Shown: positions 56,470 to 64,000 of the stretch, piece by piece
How the letters are laid out: each line of letters begins with the position of its first letter
How positions within the stretch are numbered: the first letter of the stretch is position 1
Source: AWTP1-13 sp963840445
GTDB lineage: Bacteria > Pseudomonadota > Alphaproteobacteria > Rhizobiales > Hyphomicrobiaceae
DNA length: 64,000 bases
Assembly: GCA_963840445.1 (NCBI GenBank)
Contig: CAWIZC010000023.1
Span: 561,245-625,244 of the forward strand
Direction of reading: 5' to 3'
Notes under the pieces: model-generated
Databases searched by the model: none
Told to the model about the DNA's origin: nothing
Seen by the model: the letters and a program-made list of their open reading frames with translations, nothing else
Translations under genes and position numbers: made by a program

Positions 56470-57769
56470 GTGCGCCAACCTAGGGAAGATGCGTTGACAA
56501 GCGCCGTCAAACTTTACGCCCCACGCCATCCCCAGCGCTCAATCCAAGCGCCTGCCCCCGCCAGCGACATTGCGACGCTGCTTTTTTTTGCCCTGACCAT
56601 CCCTTTCTTCATCATCACCTCCTACGGAGCCCATCCGCTGGCGGCCTTTGACGTCCAGCGGTTGACTTGGCTTGCAGCCGACGCCTTCGTGGCCGCGATC
56701 CTGCTGATGCGGGCCAACGCTGTCCTCGGGATGGTGCGCACCCACCCCATCATAATGAGCTGGCCGATCTTGGCGTGTTTGTCGATGATCTGGTCACTGA
56801 CACCGGGGATAAGCTTTTATCATGGTATCCAACTCTTTTTCACGGTTTTGATCGGCTTTGTTCTCTGTCTTTACGGCAGTCTTGAACGCATTATGCAGGC
56901 GATCGTCCTCGCCATGCTCGGCGCTGCGGGCCTTTCTGTTCTCTATATTTTGGTCAATCCCGGCGCCGGCCTCTGGCAGGATGGGGCATGGATGGGTGTT
57001 TTTCCGCACAAGAATATGCTCGGCCAGGCCATGGCTCTTCTGATCTTTACGAGCGTGTGCCTGTTGCTGCACGGGTGGCGGCCATTGATAAGCTTGAGTG
57101 GGGTGATTGCTGGGGCCGGTTTGCTGCTGATGTCGCGATCTGGGGTCGCAGTGATAGGCGCATGCGTGGCGCTAGCGCCGCTGCCTCTCGCTCTGTTTTA
57201 CAGGAAAGGTCCGGTGGTATTCAGCTTGGGCGTTGGTCTTGGTGTTTTCGCGCTCGCTACAATACTTCTCGGGATCGAGATAAAGGGATTGGATGTAACT
57301 GAGGCCGTGTTGAACGCGTTGGGCAAGGACTCCACGCTCTCAGGCCGGACGGTTCTTTGGGAATTCGGCATCGACGCCTACAACGCCAGACCCTGGCTCG
57401 GGTACGGTTACAAGGGCTGGTGGGAAAGCCCTGAGACGAACGCGACGCTTCTGCGCCTGGTTGTCGAACAGGAACTGTGGTTCTTCCACAACAATTTCCT
57501 CGAGGTCTTGGTTGCGTTCGGACCGATCGGACCATTACTGTTGGCGGCTGGGCTCTTGTTCGGATTCTGTTGGCGCGCTTAAGCGCTTCGTGATGCACCC
57601 CGAATTCATCGAACTGTGGCCAGTGCTGTTTATCTGTTTTCTGTTCCTGTCTGCGCTTGGGGAGAACGAATTGTTCGTGAACCACAGCGTGCAGCAGGTT
57701 CTGATGGTGGTCGCCATTGTCGGAAGGGCGGGACCCTGGAAAAATGGCTCGGAGCACGATCGTCATTGA
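56470..57769 (+). CDS. O-antigen ligase/ExoQ-like polysaccharide polymerase (frameshifted)
   Basis: The membrane protein of about 433 residues has roughly 10-12 helices. The periplasmic loop near residues 290-340 has the Wzy/WaaL family pattern (TLSGRTVLWEFGIDAYNARPWLGYGYKGWW and FFHNNFLEVLVAFGPIG). The frame shifts at ~57570-57582, near the last helices, and continues LWPVLFICFLFLSALGENEL. ExoQ-like proteins polymerise repeat units for export. The start is a GTG at 56470; a TTG at 56494 is an alternative. Confidence 0.85.
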
Positions 57770-58037
57770 CCGAATTGGCAAGGATGCTCAGGGTCGCGGA
57801 TATGCTTCGCCATGTAGCCAGAGGGAAACATCGCGGCTCTGCCGCCAGCGGCATCGCCGCCTGCTTCCCCTCCCAACGTAACCGGCCTGATCGCATCTCG
57901 GCAGTATTGCTGGAAATCTCTAGCCGCCCCATCTTCCGGATAGGCCCTCAACGCCGCCGCCAAATCATTACTTGGCGCAGGCTGGCGCCGCTGGAAAGTA
58001 GCATCCTGGGTGACCAGCTTTTGGGAGCGATGAGATA

Positions 58038-58930
58038 GTGGCTTACCGCGCGAAGCCCCTCGTAATGAGCCTATGCAGCGGGTTGCTCGCCGTGCTGTTG
58101 ACCGCCACGGCTGCAAAAGCCGGTTGGCAGCTTACCTTCAGCGACGAATTCGACGGCGACGCATTGGATCCAGACCAAATGGAAGGTTTCAGACATATGG
58201 AACAATGGGACCTTGTCCGGCAACGGCGAACAGCAGTGCTATGTGCCGGAGGGAGTGAAGCAATCAGGAGGAGTGCTCCTGCTTACCGCCCAACGATCCC
58301 ACACGCCCGCTTCCAGTTGCAAAGGCGCGACCTCTGATCTTGCTTACATCTCCGGAATGGTGACGACCTCCGGCTGCAATCAATATGAAACGTCGGACTA
58401 TTGCAAGCAATTCAGCCCGTTTGCTCAGGCTTACGGCTATTTTGAAGTCCGAGCAAAACTGCCGAAGGGCAAAGGCTTTTGGCCCGCCTTCTGGCTGGCG
58501 CCGATGGATTTGGTTTGGCCGCCTGAGATCGACGTTATGGAGGCATTGGGGCATATGCCATCCACGGTCCATCAGACGTATCACTATAAAGACGCCACTG
58601 GCGCCCACAAGCAAATCGGCAAGGCTTACAGTGGGGCTGACTTTACGTCTAAATTTTCTACGTTCGGGCTGGATTGGCGACCAGGACTACTAATTTGGTA
58701 TGTTGATGGGCGGGAGACTTTCCGCATTTCCAGCCCCGACGTTACTTCGAAAAGCATGTACCTGCAGTTGAACTTGGCCGTCGGCGGTCACTGGCCAGGC
58801 AATCCCGGATCAGGCGACACCGTTCCCATCGAGCATGGCTATTGACTACGTTCGGGTCTACAAGCGCGTTAGCGATGGTGTTCCAGATGATCTCCCACCC
58901 GCGTATACCCCCAGCGCTCCGAAACAATAG
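58038..58930 (+). CDS. Secreted glycoside hydrolase family 16 beta-glycanase (frameshifted twice)
   Basis: The product of about 297 residues has a signal peptide (LCSGLLAVLLTATAAKAG) and then WQLTFSDEFDGDALDP. A first shift at ~58168 moves into KWKVSDIWNNGTLSGNGEQQ. The catalytic motif EIDVMEALG (E-x-D-x-x-E) is intact, with FEVRAKLPKGKGFWPAFWLA before it. A second shift at ~58833 reaches MAIDYVRVYKR, the conserved last strand. GH16 enzymes such as ExoK cut beta-1,3/1,4-glucans, and in exo loci they trim the polymer. It lies after the ExoQ-like gene and has lower GC than its neighbours. Confidence 0.88.
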
Positions 58931-58967
58931 CCCGGTCCGCTCAATTGCGCGCATGGCGCACAATGTT

Positions 58968-59621
58968 CTAGGCGAGCGTCACCTTCCGCGCAAAGAACCC
59001 TTCCGCATACCGCTCTGGCGCGCGGCACTCCATGCCGCGCAGCCTGGCCAACCCGCGAAATGTCTCCTCATCGAACCAGTGCTTGGATCGCTGGCTTCCG
59101 AAATGCGCTAGAAGCAGGGCAATCTTGCGCTCGAGGATCGGTGCCGATAGCGGTACATACAGATTGGGCTGGCCCATATCGCCATCCCACTTGGGAATCT
59201 CGTATTCAAGAATCAGACAATCCCGAAAGGTATTCCAGGTGTGCCGGCAGGCCTCGCGATGATCCTGGTGCGCGTCGTCGCGTCGATGCGTGAAGATGAC
59301 GTCGGGCTCCATCTTGCGCTTGAGAGCTTCGAACCACCCCTTGATCTCCTCGCCCTGGGTGGGAAAGAAGCCGTCCTTGAACTGCTGCACATCGACGCGG
59401 GAGCTAGTGGCACCTGAAAGGAAGTCGAGCGCTGAACGTCGCGCCTCCTCTTCCCGGGACCCGGCCCCGCTGAGCACGCACCAAGATATGTCGAGGCGGC
59501 GGCCTTGTGCGATCCACGCCAGCAGCGTTCCGCCGGCGCCAATTTCGATATCGTCCGAATGGGCTCCCAGACACAGAACCTTGAGCGAGTCGGTCGCATC
59601 AGGAAGGCGCACAGCCATCAT
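58968..59621 (-). CDS. PIG-L family N-acetyl-sugar deacetylase
   Basis: The 217-residue protein has the LmbE/PIG-L zinc motif CLGAHSDDIEIGAGG near residue 17 and the later HxxH block DDAHQDHREACRHT. Members remove N-acetyl groups from GlcNAc-type sugars or sugar derivatives. Its ATG overlaps the TGA of the cytidylyltransferase gene (59618-59621), so they are translationally coupled. It probably modifies a sugar of the exopolysaccharide. Confidence 0.9.
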   Translation of the reverse strand: MMAVRLPDATDSLKVLCLGAHSDDIEIGAGGTLLAWIAQGRRLDISWCVLSGAGSREEEARRSALDFLSGATSSRVDVQQFKDGFFPTQGEEIKGWFEALKRKMEPDVIFTHRRDDAHQDHREACRHTWNTFRDCLILEYEIPKWDGDMGQPNLYVPLSAPILERKIALLLAHFGSQRSKHWFDEETFRGLARLRGMECRAPERYAEGFFARKVTLA

Positions 59622-60409
59622 GACGATGCGTTGTCCACCGGTTGCGCCCGCCAGGGCATATTGCCCTTCTCCACCATGTCTTCCAAAACCTGTTTGTCCC
59701 TCAAGGTATCCATGGCGCGCCAGAAACCTTCATATTTGTACGCGAGAAGCTGGTCGGCTTCGATCAGCCGGTTAAACGGCTCGAGCACGAGTTCCTCGCC
59801 GTCGCGGATGTAGTCAAAAACCCTGTCGCGAAAGATAAAGTAACCTCCATTGATCCAGATTTCCGATTCTTGGCTGGAGCGCATGCGACGAACAGCACCG
59901 TGCGCATCGAACTCGGCAAGGTGAAAATTGAAGGGCGGGCGCACAGCGATAAAGCAGGCCGTCTTGCCGCTCTGCTTGAAGCGATCGATCATTTCCGGGA
60001 GCGGTGCATCGGTCAGGCCGTCGCTGTAGTTTGCCAGGAAGAACTCTTCGCCTCGCACGAGGTGCCTGACAGCCATCAGCCGCTCGCCGATATTTCGCCA
60101 GACGCCGGTGTCAACCAAAGCCACGCGCCAGTCCGGGGGGCTTGCTCCGAGCACTTCGACCTTCTTGCCGTACTCGGAGATGATGATGTCGCTGAAGGTA
60201 GAAGGATTGACGTTTAGGAAGTAGTCCTTGATTGCGTTGCTCTTATAGCCAAGGCATAGCACAAAGTCGCGATGCCCGTAGTGGCTGTAATATTGCATGA
60301 TGTGCAGCAGTATCGGCTGGTGGCCGACCGGAATCATGGGCTTGGGAATGGCCTCGGAGTAGTCGCGGATGCGGGTGCCAAGTCCACCGCAGAAGAGTAC
60401 GACCTTCAT
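59618..60409 (-). CDS. rfbF: Glucose-1-phosphate cytidylyltransferase
   Basis: This enzyme makes CDP-glucose, the entry to CDP-deoxyhexoses. The 263-residue product has the nucleotidyltransferase signature FCGGLGTRIRDYSEAIPKPM, then LCLGYKSNAIKDYFLNVNPS, LANYSDGLTDAPLPEMIDRF and INGGYFIFRD. All match RfbF/DdhA. The frame is intact. The next step, CDP-glucose 4,6-dehydratase, is not seen in this window and may lie beyond base 64000. Confidence 0.94.
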   Translation of the reverse strand: MKVVLFCGGLGTRIRDYSEAIPKPMIPVGHQPILLHIMQYYSHYGHRDFVLCLGYKSNAIKDYFLNVNPSTFSDIIISEYGKKVEVLGASPPDWRVALVDTGVWRNIGERLMAVRHLVRGEEFFLANYSDGLTDAPLPEMIDRFKQSGKTACFIAVRPPFNFHLAEFDAHGAVRRMRSSQESEIWINGGYFIFRDRVFDYIRDGEELVLEPFNRLIEADQLLAYKYEGFWRAMDTLRDKQVLEDMVEKGNMPWRAQPVDNASS

Positions 60410-60714
60410 GTAGCCGAGCTCGCTCCTTACTGTGAATCAGGAGAATCAGGCGCTATGCCATGTTACCCGAGTGTTGACAGCGCGCACAGCAAGACGCGGT
60501 CATTTGGGCTAACGGCCCCCGTATCGGCAGTAACTATCACTCTCTGCACGCCCGGAATTTTTACGGATCGCTCTTCCCGAATCAGAGCAACTCTGAAACA
60601 TGTTGCCAAGCGTAGCTCGGCCCGAATGAATAGCAGAAGGCTAATGCCCCTTCCAGGTTTCAAACCGCCCATGATTGCAACTTGGTATTTTGGCGCACTC
60701 GCAGGGAGTGAGCT
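60410..60714. other. Divergent region between rfbF and the rfbC-like gene
   Basis: About 305 bases with no supported gene. Open frames here are overlaps of the neighbours or lack any family motif. Both flanking operons should start here. No clear palindrome or riboswitch was recognised. Confidence 0.45.
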
Positions 60715-61299
60715 GTGATTTTCACAGAAACGAAGCTCAGGGGTGCATTTGTCGTCGACCTGGAACGAAGAGAGGATCCGCGCGGCTTCTTTGCCAGGGC
60801 TTTTTGCCAGCATGAGTTCCAGACGCACGGGCTGAAGCCAGTCATCGCCCAAGCCAACGTGGCGCACAATCGCAAGAAGGGTACGATCCGCGGCATGCAC
60901 TTCCAGTATCCTCCCGCGGCCGAGACCAAGCTGGTTCGCTGCACCCGCGGCGCCATCCTGGACATCATCGTCGACTTGCGCCCCGAGAGCGACACGTACC
61001 TGCAGCATGTCGCCGTGGAGCTCGACGAGGACAATCAGCGGGCGCTGTACGTTCCGGAGCGCTTTGCGCACGGCTATCAAGCGCTACGCGATGATACGGA
61101 CACGAGCTATCAAGTCGGCGAGTTCTACACGCCGAGCGCTGAGGGTGGCCTGATGTACAATGAGCCCCGCCTCAAGCTCGTCTGGCCTCTGCCAGTAACG
61201 GTGGTGTCGGACAAGGACAAGGCGTTTCCACCGCTCGATCAGATCGAAGTCCGAGCTGAAGCGCAGGATGAGCGTTGCGTGAGCGAGCTGGCGCACTGA
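60715..61299 (+). CDS. dTDP-4-dehydrorhamnose 3,5-epimerase family (RfbC-like) protein
   Basis: The 194-residue cupin-fold enzyme has LEREDPRGFFARAF-like start, NRKKGTIRGMHFQYPPAAE (catalytic His), VRCTRGAILDIIVDLRPESD and YVPERFAHGYQALRDDTDT. It epimerises C3 and/or C5 of a nucleotide 4-keto-sugar. With a CDP-glucose-forming gene next door, the substrate may be a CDP-4-keto sugar rather than the dTDP form. It starts at a GTG at 60715, with GGAG about 9 bases upstream. Confidence 0.92.
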   Translation: MIFTETKLRGAFVVDLERREDPRGFFARAFCQHEFQTHGLKPVIAQANVAHNRKKGTIRGMHFQYPPAAETKLVRCTRGAILDIIVDLRPESDTYLQHVAVELDEDNQRALYVPERFAHGYQALRDDTDTSYQVGEFYTPSAEGGLMYNEPRLKLVWPLPVTVVSDKDKAFPPLDQIEVRAEAQDERCVSELAH

Positions 61300-61332
61300 A
61301 CGGCTGCCGGCAGTCTTGAAAGGGACAGCAAC

Positions 61333-62703
61333 ATGTTGCTCGTCGACCGCGCGCTGAAAGCGCGAGAGGAACAGGGCAAGCCCATCCGCGTCGGCATCGT
61401 CGGGGCAGGCTTCATGAGCCAGGGCCTTGCCAACCAGATCGCGCACAGCACTCCGGGCATGCGAGTTACAGCGATTTCCAATCGCAAGCCCGAGAAAGCG
61501 TTGAGCGTGCTTCGTTATGCCGGTTTCGCTGATGCGCGCCTCGTCGATAGCGCAACAGAGCTGGACCGAGAGATCGAAGCAGGACGGCCGGCCGCAACCG
61601 AAGATGCTCTGCTCATTGCGCGCTCGGAGCATGTCGATGTCGTCGTCGACGCGACGGGCTCCGTCGAATTCGGTGCGCATCTGGTCCTTGAGGCGTTCAA
61701 GCACGGCAAGGATGTCGTGCTGCTCAATGCCGAGATCGATGCAACGATCGGTCCCATCCTTCAAGTCTACGCGCGCAAGCACGGGGTAATTCTCTCTGCC
61801 TGCGAGGGTGACGAGCCAGGCGTGCAGATGAACCTGGTTCGATGGGTCAAAGGCCTGGGGCTGATCCCGAGGGTCGTCGGTAACATCAAGGGCCTGCAAG
61901 ACCCCTACCGAAACCCAACAACACAGCAGGGCTTTGCCGAGCGTTGGGGGCAGAACCCGGCCATGGTCACCAGCTTTGCAGACGGGTCCAAGATTAGCTT
62001 CGAGCAGGCTATTGTCGCCAACGCGACAGGCTTCAAGGTCAAATCAAGGGGCATGTCGCGCGGAAAGGAATACCGCGGCGATGTCATGAAAATTGGTGAG
62101 CTCTACGACATCGATGAGCTGCGCCAGATCGGCGGGATCGTCGATTACGTCGTCGGGACGCCGCTGACCAAGGTGTATGTTCTCGCGGAGCACACCGATC
62201 CCAAGCAGCGCCACTACCTCAATCTCTACAAGATGGGAGAGGGGCCGCTGTACCCGTTCTTCACGCCTTATCACCTGGTCCACTTCGAGGTGCCGAATGC
62301 AATCGCTCGCGTGGCCTTGTTCAGGGACGAGATCGCGCCGCCGCTGGCTGGACCGGTCGTCGAGGTCTGCGCGGTTGCCAAACGCGACCTGATGGCAGGC
62401 GAGGTGCTCGACAACTCGGGCATGTACATGACGTATGGTGAGGCGGTTAACGTCGAGGAGATGAGCGCGAAGCAGTATCTACCCGAGGGGCTTGTCGAGG
62501 GGTGCAAGCTAAAGCGCAACCTCACGAAGGACGCCGTCATTACGTACGGCGACGTAGAGCTGCCTCCAAATCGGCTCGCCGACAAGCTGCGCGCTGAGCA
62601 GTATTGGCACTTCCGTCGGGAAGCGTGGCTTATGGACCTGTTGTCCGTTCCAGCACGCGCAAACACCGTCGCCGGTATGTCAGCAGCGCCAAATGGGCCG
62701 TAA
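61333..62703 (+). CDS. NAD(P)-binding oxidoreductase with SAF domain (homoserine-dehydrogenase-like)
   Basis: The 456-residue protein has an N-terminal Rossmann motif VGIVGAGFMSQGLANQI and a long dehydrogenase core (DVVVDATGSVEFGAHLVLEA, ILSACEGDEPGVQMNLVRWV). A C-terminal SAF-like region (VCAVAKRDLMAGEVLDNSGM) follows, of the type seen in antifreeze-like/sialic-acid enzymes. Such proteins recur in bacterial polysaccharide loci next to nucleotide-sugar genes, but the reaction is not established. It lies 33 bases after the rfbC-like gene. The frame is intact. Confidence 0.88.
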   Translation: MLLVDRALKAREEQGKPIRVGIVGAGFMSQGLANQIAHSTPGMRVTAISNRKPEKALSVLRYAGFADARLVDSATELDREIEAGRPAATEDALLIARSEHVDVVVDATGSVEFGAHLVLEAFKHGKDVVLLNAEIDATIGPILQVYARKHGVILSACEGDEPGVQMNLVRWVKGLGLIPRVVGNIKGLQDPYRNPTTQQGFAERWGQNPAMVTSFADGSKISFEQAIVANATGFKVKSRGMSRGKEYRGDVMKIGELYDIDELRQIGGIVDYVVGTPLTKVYVLAEHTDPKQRHYLNLYKMGEGPLYPFFTPYHLVHFEVPNAIARVALFRDEIAPPLAGPVVEVCAVAKRDLMAGEVLDNSGMYMTYGEAVNVEEMSAKQYLPEGLVEGCKLKRNLTKDAVITYGDVELPPNRLADKLRAEQYWHFRREAWLMDLLSVPARANTVAGMSAAPNGP

Positions 62704-62867
62704 GAGCGTTGCCGAGATTCGAACCTCACAGCACGACCGCGCTGAAATGTTTATTCGCGCCAGCTTGAGCGCACTTATCCGTGCTGTAAACTTGGGATTC
62801 GCACACCTGTTGCCGACCTATTGCCGAATGGGGGAACGGGCTAGTGCCTAGGCAGGAGAGAACGAAA

Positions 62868-63923
62868 ATGCGGGTTCTTGTGGTTGGCCACAAAGGATAC
62901 ATCGGCACGGTCATGACGCCCATGCTCCTCAAGGCGGGTCATGAGGTGGTCGGCTATGACAGCGATCTCTATCGACGCTGCACCTACCCAGCCGGAGGCA
63001 CGATTGCCGACGTGCCAATGATCGAGAAGGACTCGCGCGACATCGACGTTGAAGACCTGAAGGGCTTCTCCGCCATCATCTTCCTCGCTGCCCTTTCCAA
63101 TGACCCGCTCGGCAACCTCAATCCGGGCATGACCGACGAGATCAATCACCACGCGCCGGTACGCACAGCCACGCTCGGCCAAGAAGGCTGGCGTCAAGCG
63201 CTTCCTGTTCGCCTCCTCTTGCAGCAACTACGGCTCCGGTGCCGGCGATGATCTGCTCGACGAGACCGCTCCGCTCGCCCCGCTCACCCCCTATGGCATC
63301 GCCAAGGTCAAGGCCGAGATCGAGCTGGCGAAGCTGGCAGACAAAAGCTTTGCGCCCGACCTATCTACGCCCGGCTACCGCCTACGGCGTCTCTCCGCGC
63401 ATGCGTTTCGACATCGTCCTGAACAACCTCACGGCCTGGGCCGTCACCACCGGGCGCATCCATCTGAAATCGGACGGCACGCCTGGCGCCCGTTCGTGCA
63501 TATCGAGGATATCTCGCGGGCCTTTATCGCGGCGCTGGAAGCACCGATGGACGCCGTCAACAACGAGGCCTTCAACGTCGGCCACACGGCGCACAACTAT
63601 CGCATCCGCGACCTCGCCGAGATCGTCGCGGCGTGGTGCCGAACTGAGCCATCTCCTACGCCGCCGACGCCGGGCCTGACACCCGCAACTATCGCGTGAA
63701 CTGCGATAAGATCCGCCGCGTGCTGCCGACTTTCGAAGTCGCAGTGGGACGCGCGCAAAGGTGCCGAGCAGCTCTATGCTGCCTATCCGCTCGAGCGAGT
63801 CTAGCGCTCGATGAGTTCGAGGGGCCCCGCTATCAGCGCATTGCCCACATCAAGAAACTGCTTGCCGAGGGGATCATCTCGTCTGGGCTGCGCGTGCGGC
63901 CGGCGACAAATGCTGTGGCGTAA
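62868..63923 (+). CDS. NAD-dependent nucleotide-sugar epimerase/dehydratase (multiply frameshifted)
   Basis: The first frame starts at 62868 with AGGAGAG upstream and reads MRVLVVGHKGYIGTVMTPML, the SDR GxxGxxG motif. From ~63165 on, the homologous sequence moves between frames at roughly 63165, 63360, 63480, 63645, 63745 and 63800. It includes KRFLFASSCSNYGSGAGDDL, TPYGIAKVKAEIELAKLAD (YxxxK), FDIVLNNLTAWAVTTGRIHL, EDISRAFIAALEAP and FEGPRYQRIAHIKKLLAEGI. The total is about 350 residues. It is the last gene of the rfbC-like/SAF operon. The density of shifts near the window end suggests poor sequence quality, although true decay cannot be excluded. Confidence 0.8.
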
Positions 63924-64000
63924 GGTCCGCTCGGCAGACGGACAGACCTGCACGAATTTGAAGGCACATGCGCGTTTTGTAAGTCCGAGTTTCCGCGCGA

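Noticed and set aside
62705..62745. GATTCGAACCTCAC-like string resembling a tRNA T-loop (minus strand)
   Set aside because: The flanking bases do not pair as a T-stem beyond the closing pair, and no acceptor stem, D-arm or anticodon arm is present.
63924..64000. Open frame at the window end reading LHEFEGTCAFCKSEFPR with a CxxC
   Set aside because: It may be the start of the next gene (CxxC as in some sugar methyltransferases), but no start codon or ribosome site is seen and only about 17 residues are available.

Overview
The window looks like chromosomal DNA of a high-GC alphaproteobacterium, probably from the Rhodospirillales/Hyphomicrobiales side. Supporting points are the cox operon layout (coxB-coxA-ctaB-small ORF-ctaG-coxC-DUF983-SURF1), an infC/rpmI/rplT/pheS/pheT block, several tripartite uptake systems (two TRAP sets plus an orphan TRAP receptor and an orphan Bug receptor), and an exo-type polysaccharide locus. 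No rRNA, tRNA, CRISPR array, transposase, integrase or prophage gene was recognised.

Layout. 0-7 kb: minus-strand aa3 cytochrome c oxidase operon. 7-18 kb: small envelope genes (IalB family, lipoproteins), a PcfJ-like protein, an HNH nuclease, a minus-strand catabolic operon (GlcG-like, Gfo/Idh, Bug receptor, esterase) and a 3-hydroxyisobutyrate-dehydrogenase-like gene. 18-31 kb: alpha/beta hydrolases, an MFS transporter, lepA, an XRE regulator, pheT-pheS-rplT-rpmI-infC and a GT4 glycosyltransferase. 31-37 kb: an exported coiled-coil protein, an SDR protein, queG and a LysE-type exporter. 37-50.5 kb: a catabolic island with two MetE-like zinc methyltransferases (paralogues), three TRAP receptors, two sets of TRAP membrane subunits, a GMC oxidoreductase and two beta-hydroxyacid dehydrogenases. 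50.7-64 kb: uppP, a PPP phosphatase, ExoA-like and other GT2 enzymes, an ExoY-like phosphoglycosyl transferase, an ExoQ-like polymerase, a GH16 glycanase, a PIG-L deacetylase, and nucleotide-sugar genes (rfbF, rfbC-like, SAF-domain dehydrogenase, epimerase). Together these suggest an acidic or branched exopolysaccharide built on undecaprenyl phosphate.

The most unusual signal is not a gene. A composite intergenic element of about 167 bp occurs four times at full length (3001-3167, 10458-10625, 16514-16680, 47598-47763) and once in an internally deleted form (33265-33353). Each full copy has two imperfect hairpins, A then B in constant orientation, bounded by TA dinucleotides. Arms carry compensatory base changes between copies. 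At two genes the element supplies the TAG stop codon and at a third the TGA. One copy lies between dctP and dctQ and another inside the cox operon. At least three other intergenic repeat families are also present.

About 25 apparent single-base frameshifts interrupt 17 otherwise well-conserved genes, including coxB and SURF1, with a cluster in the last 800 bases. I read these mainly as sequencing or assembly indels rather than gene decay. The affected genes are annotated as single CDS spans with the shift point given.
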